DNA of 64,000 nt from Prevotella sp. P6B1 (lineage in GTDB: Bacteria; Bacteroidota; Bacteroidia; Bacteroidales; Bacteroidaceae), in the NCBI RefSeq assembly GCF_000702825.1, contig NZ_JNKF01000017.1, positions 1-64,000 on the forward strand, given 5' to 3'. Position 1 is the first letter of the stretch. Every line of letters starts with the position of its first letter. A program made the translations under genes and the position numbers. The notes beneath the pieces were generated by a model. That model was not told the origin of the DNA, ran no database searches, and saw nothing but the letters and a program-made list of their open reading frames with translations. This document shows positions 59,128 through 64,000 of the stretch, piece by piece.

Positions 59128-60232
59128 GCAGTCGTTCGTAGAGCTGGACCACCTGGCCAGCCACATCGTTGCCGTCGAAACGGTGAATGTATTGCTGGCT
59201 GAGTTGGATGCGCTGCTCGCGATCTTCGGCGCCTTTCAACGAGCGACGGAGGGCATCGGCCATGCCTAACACATCGCCTGGGGCGACATAGAGATTGTGG
59301 GGGCCGCCGGCCTCTTCGAGACAAGAGCCTGTGCATGCTACCACAGGCAGACCACAGCGAACCGCCTCGATGATGGGGATGCCAAAACCCTCGTAGACAC
59401 TGGGATAGACAAATGCTTCGGCTCCTGCATAGAGGGCTGGCAGTTCGGCATCGCTGACGCCATGGAGAATACGTACACGGTGTGCTACGCCATGTTGTTC
59501 GGCCCAAGTTGATATGCGATCGGTATAAGGCGTGTGGCGCCCCACGATGACCAGTGATATTTCGTCGGGCAGATATGGCAAGGCCTGTACTGCTTGTAGC
59601 ACATTCTTACGTGCCTCGATAGACCCCACGCTGAGTATATAGCGCTGATTGTCTTCTGATGAGCCAATTGGTGATGCCTCGAAACGGGGTGAACACGACT
59701 GATAGATGAGTGAGATGCGATCTTCGGAAACGAGGTCGCTACCGTATTCTAATATGTCACGTTTTGTACACTCGCTGATGGCGATGATATGGTCGGCCTC
59801 GCGGAGTGTCTGACGGAATTTCCACTTGTATATCTGCACATCGATGGGATGATAGAATTCGGGATGACGCAGGAAGATCAGGTCGTGGATGGTGACCACA
59901 CTCTTGATGCCACTGCGGCGGATGCCGATGGGGAGCTCGCCTGAAAGACCATGATACAGCTGGATGCCGTCGCGTTTAAGATCGGCAATGATGCCGCGGC
60001 TGCGCCAATAAGACTTGAAGTGGCGAGAGGTGGGGTAAACAAACGTAATGTTTTCGCGGGCGATGATTTGCGAGCGGAGGTCATCGCATCCCTTATCGGG
60101 AGCATAGAGGTTGAGGCGTAGGGGATACTGGGCCAGATCGTTGACCAACGTGCGGCCATAAGAACCAAGTCCTGTGCCATTACGTACAATGCGCTTGGCA
60201 TCGATACCTATCAGTGGGGCAGATGAATTCAT
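59111..60232 (-). CDS. Glycosyltransferase family 4 (GT-B fold)
   Basis: 373 residues. N-terminal Rossmann domain with GTGLGSYGRTLV and a C-terminal GT4 donor domain: ILSVGSIEARKN, ALYAGAEAFVYPSVYEGFGIPIIEA (E-x7-E motif) and GLPVVAC. Transfers a sugar from a nucleotide donor to a cell-surface glycan; sugar unknown. It overlaps the GtrA gene upstream by four bases (ATGA) and the convergent HhH gene by 17 bases. Confidence 0.93.
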   Translation of the reverse strand: MNSSAPLIGIDAKRIVRNGTGLGSYGRTLVNDLAQYPLRLNLYAPDKGCDDLRSQIIARENITFVYPTSRHFKSYWRSRGIIADLKRDGIQLYHGLSGELPIGIRRSGIKSVVTIHDLIFLRHPEFYHPIDVQIYKWKFRQTLREADHIIAISECTKRDILEYGSDLVSEDRISLIYQSCSPRFEASPIGSSEDNQRYILSVGSIEARKNVLQAVQALPYLPDEISLVIVGRHTPYTDRISTWAEQHGVAHRVRILHGVSDAELPALYAGAEAFVYPSVYEGFGIPIIEAVRCGLPVVACTGSCLEEAGGPHNLYVAPGDVLGMADALRRSLKGAEDREQRIQLSQQYIHRFDGNDVAGQVVQLYERLLRASI

Positions 60233-60612
60233 GAACGGCGGAAGTGTTTAAATACAAAACGGATCATTAGGAAATTGACTGGTACGGCGATGGCATAGAC
60301 ACCTAACGGCGCCAGAGAACGCGACAGACCAAGCCAGAGAAAACCATTGAGCAAAAGAATCTGAAGCAGGTAGTTGCACACATGAGCGCCAACAAATCCT
60401 ATACCATTACGGGCTGTGGTGCGCTCACGAAAGGTATAGTGTGCCGATAGCAGATAGTTGGCTACAAAACTCACTACATAGCCCACAGTATAGGCTATGT
60501 TTACCTCGATATGGTGCTGTAACCACCAGTATATACCATAGTGAATGGCCGTAGCCACCACGCCTACCACGCAGAAGCGTAATGCCTCGGATATGGACTC
60601 TTTTTTCAGCAT
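60229..60612 (-). CDS. GtrA-family membrane protein
   Basis: 127 residues with four membrane helices; starts LKKESISEALRFCVVGVVATAIHYG, typical of GtrA. GtrA proteins are thought to flip undecaprenyl-phosphate-linked sugars for surface polysaccharide decoration. The start at 60612 follows -7-like boxes at 60618-60625 and 60631-60638. Coupled to the GT4 gene. Confidence 0.9.
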   Translation of the reverse strand: MLKKESISEALRFCVVGVVATAIHYGIYWWLQHHIEVNIAYTVGYVVSFVANYLLSAHYTFRERTTARNGIGFVGAHVCNYLLQILLLNGFLWLGLSRSLAPLGVYAIAVPVNFLMIRFVFKHFRRS

Positions 60613-60630
60613 TCTTGCAAAAATATGCTG

Positions 60631-60638
60631 CAAAGATA
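60631..60638 (-). promoter_or_regulatory. -7 box of gtrA-like gene
   Basis: TATCTTTG on the minus strand. A second match, TATTTTTG, lies 13 bases downstream (60618-60625) and would give a leaderless start. Confidence 0.5.
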
Positions 60639-60680
60639 CGAATATTTTACGGAAAATACAGTTGTTTGGCTTTTTTTTTG

Positions 60681-60688
60681 TACCTTTG
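60681..60688 (+). promoter_or_regulatory. -7 box of the GT2 gene at 60696
   Basis: TACCTTTG ending seven bases before the ATG; preceded by a T-run and TTG at 60662-60664. Confidence 0.55.
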
Positions 60689-60695
60689 CGCCACA

Positions 60696-61487
60696 ATGAA
60701 CGAACAAAACAAGATATCGGTAGTCATCAATACCCGTAATGCGGAAGAGCACTTGTTACAGGTGCTTGAAGCTGTCAAAGACTTCGACGAGGTGGTGGTA
60801 TGCGACATGGAAAGTTCTGACAGGACCCTTGATATTGCTCAGCAATATGGCTGTAGGATTGTGACTTTCCCTAAGGCTGACCATAAGAGTGCGGAGCCTG
60901 CGCGTACGTTTGCCATTCAGTCGGCAGATTATCCATGGGTACTGGTGGTGGATGCCGATGAGATTGTGACACCTGAGTTGCGTGACTATCTGTATCGCCG
61001 AATCGCAGAGCCGGATTGTCCTGCCGGACTTTATATACCGCGTCTGAACCGTTTTATGGGGCGCTATACGAAAAGTCTTAGCTACGACCATCAGTTACGT
61101 TTCTTCCGTCGTGAAGGGACGGTGTGGCCGCCTTATGTGCATACCTTTCCTAAAGTGCAAGGGAGGACTGAAAAGATTCCAGCCTCGCTGCGACATGTGC
61201 GTTTTATTCATCTGGCTGATGAGACCATTGGCGACTTGGTGCGAAAAACCAATGCCTATACTGATGGGGAACGGCAGAAACGTGGTGATAAGAATTATGG
61301 CTTAGGTGCGCTGATTGGAAGACCCGTCTGGCGATTCTTTCGTAATTATATCCTGAAAATGGGCTTCCGTGACGGGTTGCCAGGATTGGTGCATGCTGGT
61401 ATGGATGCCTTCTATCAGTTTGTGTTAGTAGCAAAGATTATCGAGAAAAGAACTAGAAATGATAAATCATCAAAGAAAAATGGGTAA
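60696..61487 (+). CDS. Glycosyltransferase family 2, WaaE-like
   Basis: 263 residues. GT-A fold: ISVVINTRNAEEHL start, VVVCDMESSDRTLDIA, and the metal-binding DADE in VLVVDADEIVT (about 85-95); LRFFRREGTVWPPYVHTF and the following part resemble LPS core glycosyltransferases of the WaaE/KdtX type. Probably adds a sugar to lipid A core or a related glycan at the cytoplasmic face. The start at 60696 is set by the -7 box seven bases upstream. Confidence 0.92.
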   Translation: MNEQNKISVVINTRNAEEHLLQVLEAVKDFDEVVVCDMESSDRTLDIAQQYGCRIVTFPKADHKSAEPARTFAIQSADYPWVLVVDADEIVTPELRDYLYRRIAEPDCPAGLYIPRLNRFMGRYTKSLSYDHQLRFFRREGTVWPPYVHTFPKVQGRTEKIPASLRHVRFIHLADETIGDLVRKTNAYTDGERQKRGDKNYGLGALIGRPVWRFFRNYILKMGFRDGLPGLVHAGMDAFYQFVLVAKIIEKRTRNDKSSKKNG

Positions 61488-62361
61488 ACCGTTGTTCTCT
61501 ATTTTAATTCCTTCGTGGAATAATCTGGATTTTCTGAAACTCTGCGTGGCGAGTATCAAGAAGAACTCAACGTACGAGCATGAATTGCTGATTCATGTAA
61601 ACGATGGTAGTGATGGTACACTCGACTGGGTGAAGGCTGAAGGACTGAAGTTTACCCATTCGGAGAAAAATATTGGTGTGTGTTATGCTCTGAACGGTCT
61701 CAGACCATTGGTGACGACGGACTATGTGCTGTTCATGAACGATGATATGTACACTTGTCCTGGCTGGGACGAGGCGCTCTATGAGGAAATCAAGGCAATC
61801 GGACATAAGATGTTCTTCCTGTCTTCAACGCTCATACAGCCTCGAAAGTTCTTCTGTAAGAGTGTGATTGCACCTGCCAATTATGGCGAGAGCGTGGATA
61901 CATTCGATGAGGAACGATTGTTGCGTGAGTATCAGACTCTGAAGCATGGCGACTGGAAAGGTGCCACATGGCCACCTAATATTGTACACCGTGATCTCTG
62001 GGACCTGGTGGGAGGCTATAGTGTGGAGTATAGTCCAGGCATGTATTCTGATCCTGATTTCTCAGCCAAACTTTATCATGCGGGGGTGAGAATCTTTAAA
62101 GGTATCGACAAAAGTCGTGTCTATCATTTTGAGGCACGGTCAACTCATCGTATCGTTAAAAATGATGGAAGTACACAGTTCTTGAGAAAGTGGGGTATCA
62201 CCTCCTCTTCGTTTATGCGCGATGTGTTGCAACGTGGTGAGCCATGGGATAGTCAAAACGATACGAAAATGGCCCTTAAGAAGGATGTGACCAGAAGTAT
62301 GTTTAAAAAGGCTCTCACAATCTTCCGCGATGTTAAGATCCGGAATATCTGGGAAGACTAA
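61480..62361 (+). CDS. Glycosyltransferase family 2
   Basis: 293 residues. FSILIPSWNNLDFLKLCVASI opening, HVNDGSDGTLDW, and the DDD-like metal motif FMNDDMY (about 85). The later part GGYSVEYSPGMYSDPDFSAKLYHAGV is typical of family 2 enzymes making surface polysaccharide. ATG 61480 is preferred, overlapping the upstream stop by eight bases; ATG 61459 (overlap 29) is possible. Coupled with the WaaE-like gene and followed by the membrane transferase at 62377. Confidence 0.92.
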   Translation: MGKPLFSILIPSWNNLDFLKLCVASIKKNSTYEHELLIHVNDGSDGTLDWVKAEGLKFTHSEKNIGVCYALNGLRPLVTTDYVLFMNDDMYTCPGWDEALYEEIKAIGHKMFFLSSTLIQPRKFFCKSVIAPANYGESVDTFDEERLLREYQTLKHGDWKGATWPPNIVHRDLWDLVGGYSVEYSPGMYSDPDFSAKLYHAGVRIFKGIDKSRVYHFEARSTHRIVKNDGSTQFLRKWGITSSSFMRDVLQRGEPWDSQNDTKMALKKDVTRSMFKKALTIFRDVKIRNIWED

Positions 62362-62376
62362 AAAGAAGGTACTTTG

Positions 62377-64000
62377 ATGATGTTGTATTTATCATATATA
62401 TTGGGCGTTTTGCTTGTGTTTGCTGCCAGTTGCCTGATTTATTACACTTGTAATAAAGGTATGGCGAGTTATGCAAAGGGACAGCAGACAAGACGCTTTC
62501 TGATTGGGACTGTTGTCGTCTGGGCGCCGTTTGTAGTTGCTGGTGTTAATCCATTTCAGCTGGGTATTATCACCGCTTGGATAGTAGGCTTCCTGTGGGC
62601 GCTCTGCTACCCATTACTCTATCATATCACCTATCGCAAGTCATCACCTGATTACGAAAACTATGGTGACATCTCATGTGGTATGTATTTCTTTGGATTA
62701 CTGGCTGCTCTTTGGACTATTGGAGCTGGTTATGTTGCTGCGTTGATAGAGTATGTGGTGTTAGTGATTCTGTTGGCACAGGTGGTATATGGTGGCCTTT
62801 ATGGCACATGTGTGGATGTGAATGGCATGAAACTGATGCACGACACAAATCCTAATGAGGTGATTGAGTTCGCAAAATCCTATCCGTGGTGGAAAGTGGT
62901 TCTGATCTTTCTATTGGTCGTTTCGCTCTTGGCTATGCTTTTTGTAGTAAATGCCGATTCGCCCATGTTATGGAAGGAGCAGCCTTTTGAGATGGCGCTT
63001 TTATCTGCGGCAGCTATATTCTTTGGCTGGTATATTATAAAACCTCATAGGGGGATGTTTGTGCGTTCTGGTATCATAAGATTGTGGTTGGATGTAAAGG
63101 AATACGCTGCTAATAACCAGCGTTATCTGACCGAAATGGAATTACGATTAAAGGACCTTCATGTGACTCCGTTAGGGAAACCGTTTAAGCGCCCTTCTAC
63201 AATCATTCTGGTGGTTGGCGAGTCAGGTTCACGTGATCATATGAGTGCTTTCAAGCCGATGGAATACGATACAACACCTTGGATGCGAGAGATGGCTGAG
63301 GATGTGAACCATTCGGTGATTTATCGCAATGCCTACAGTTGCACCATGCATACGGTTCAGGTGTTGGAGAAGTCGTTGACAGAATATAATCAGTACAATG
63401 GCAAACAATTCTATGATTCGTGCTCTGTGATAGATATGGCTCATCAGTTAGGCTATCAGGTACATTGGTTCAGCAATCAAGGGATTCTCGGAGCAAGCGA
63501 CACACCTATTACCCTTGTGGCAAATACCTCAGATGTGGCAAAGTGGACAAGTGAGGATTTAGGTAAGGTGCAATATGATGAAGCACTTTTGAGCTTTCTT
63601 GATGAACTGGATCCAGAACAGAATAATCTGGTTGTGTTCCATCTGATGGGAAGTCACTTCAACTTCTTGAGCCGTTATCCGAGTGAAGCCACAGTTTGGG
63701 GAGAGCCTGATGTGCAGGATGATGTACTGAATTACTATAATTCGCTCCATTACACGGATACACTCTTGAAGCATATTTACGAGTATGCCACAGAGAAGCT
63801 GAACTTACAGGCTATGGTTTATTTCAGCGACCATGCAACCATTCCTGATCGTCATCGCTCACCAAACTTTGATGGTTTCGGTAACGTGCGTATTCCACTG
63901 TTTGTGACCATGAGTGATGAGTATCTGGCATGTCACCCTGAACGGGCAGAAGCCCTGAAAGCTAATCGCGATCGTTATTGGACTAACGACTTGCTGTACG
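62377..64000 (+). CDS. Phosphoethanolamine-transferase-like membrane protein (partial, runs off the window)
   Basis: 541 codons present, no stop before the edge. The N-terminal half has several membrane helices (about 1-225, MLYLSYILGVLLVFAASC onward). The C-terminal half is a sulfatase/alkaline-phosphatase fold: ILVVGESGSRDHMSAF with the nucleophile Ser region after GE (about 272), TPWMREMAEDVN, and the metal motif YFSDHA (about 484). This is the plan of EptA/CptA lipid A or core phosphoethanolamine transferases, matching the upstream LPS-type glycosyltransferases. Starts 15 bases after the GT2 stop; AAGAAGG before the ATG could be a ribosome site. Confidence 0.85.
   Translation, partial: MMLYLSYILGVLLVFAASCLIYYTCNKGMASYAKGQQTRRFLIGTVVVWAPFVVAGVNPFQLGIITAWIVGFLWALCYPLLYHITYRKSSPDYENYGDISCGMYFFGLLAALWTIGAGYVAALIEYVVLVILLAQVVYGGLYGTCVDVNGMKLMHDTNPNEVIEFAKSYPWWKVVLIFLLVVSLLAMLFVVNADSPMLWKEQPFEMALLSAAAIFFGWYIIKPHRGMFVRSGIIRLWLDVKEYAANNQRYLTEMELRLKDLHVTPLGKPFKRPSTIILVVGESGSRDHMSAFKPMEYDTTPWMREMAEDVNHSVIYRNAYSCTMHTVQVLEKSLTEYNQYNGKQFYDSCSVIDMAHQLGYQVHWFSNQGILGASDTPITLVANTSDVAKWTSEDLGKVQYDEALLSFLDELDPEQNNLVVFHLMGSHFNFLSRYPSEATVWGEPDVQDDVLNYYNSLHYTDTLLKHIYEYATEKLNLQAMVYFSDHATIPDRHRSPNFDGFGNVRIPLFVTMSDEYLACHPERAEALKANRDRYWTNDLLY

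Overview
The window looks like chromosomal DNA of an anaerobic member of the Bacteroidales, most likely Prevotella-like. Most transcription units start at the Bacteroidota -7 box TAnnTTTG, often with an upstream TTTG or TTG about 20 bases away. Ribosome binding sites are weak. Typical families are present: Oar-type TonB-dependent receptors, BACON lipoproteins, GH97, DUF4831, DUF4294, tandem lipoprotein FKBPs and an eukaryote/archaeal-type glycyl-tRNA synthetase. The only ribonucleotide reductase seen is the oxygen-sensitive class III enzyme NrdD/NrdG. No rRNA, tRNA, CRISPR array, insertion sequence or prophage was recognised.

Layout. 1-1760: two A+T-rich orphan genes and a palindromic element. 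1764-7090: a secreted glycosidase-like protein, cysS, an inositol-monophosphatase-family gene and an EamA exporter. 7071-12478 (minus): a four-gene operon of C1 peptidase lipoprotein, amidohydrolase, GH97 glycosidase and CotH-kinase-like secreted protein. 12615-15173: two tandem deoxynucleoside kinases and a U32 protein. 15485-18660: sufE-nrdD-nrdG. 18650-19954 (minus): phytase-like phosphatase. 20023-24778: conserved hypothetical, rpoN, PAP2-like membrane protein, purE, ispG. 24860-28147: sirtuin (minus), then three FKBP isomerases. 28261-31502: Lrp/AsnC regulator, a C26-M19 fusion hydrolase and an M28/glutaminyl-cyclase-like lipoprotein. 31530-36523: nnr-DUF4831 (minus), then hpt-adk-obgE. 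36665-46534: two Oar-type TonB receptors flanking a BACON/OB-fold lipoprotein and a secreted endonuclease I. 46661-50717: glyS, an FKBP lipoprotein, an ABC-type ATPase and a DUF4435 protein. 50700-56383 (minus): dxs-trkA-trkH-manA. 56454-62361: DUF4294 protein, a helix-hairpin-helix outer-membrane protein and glycosyltransferases with GtrA. 62377 to the right edge: a phosphoethanolamine-transferase-like membrane protein, cut by the window.

The best candidates for undescribed biology are four. (1) The ATPase plus DUF4435 pair resembles the PARIS defence module but sits in the glyS operon. (2) The TonB receptor / OB-lipoprotein / endonuclease I cluster could be an extracellular nucleic-acid capture locus. 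(3) A degenerate 7-bp-period repeat family fills gene gaps and also lies in frame inside ispG, dxs and a lipoprotein signal peptide, and provides the rpoN start codon. (4) A consensus minus-strand promoter at 15312-15342 points into a non-coding stretch ending at a perfect hairpin, a possible small RNA.

All calls are by reading; no database search was run. Family names rest on recognised motifs and start choices on promoter position and signal-peptide logic.
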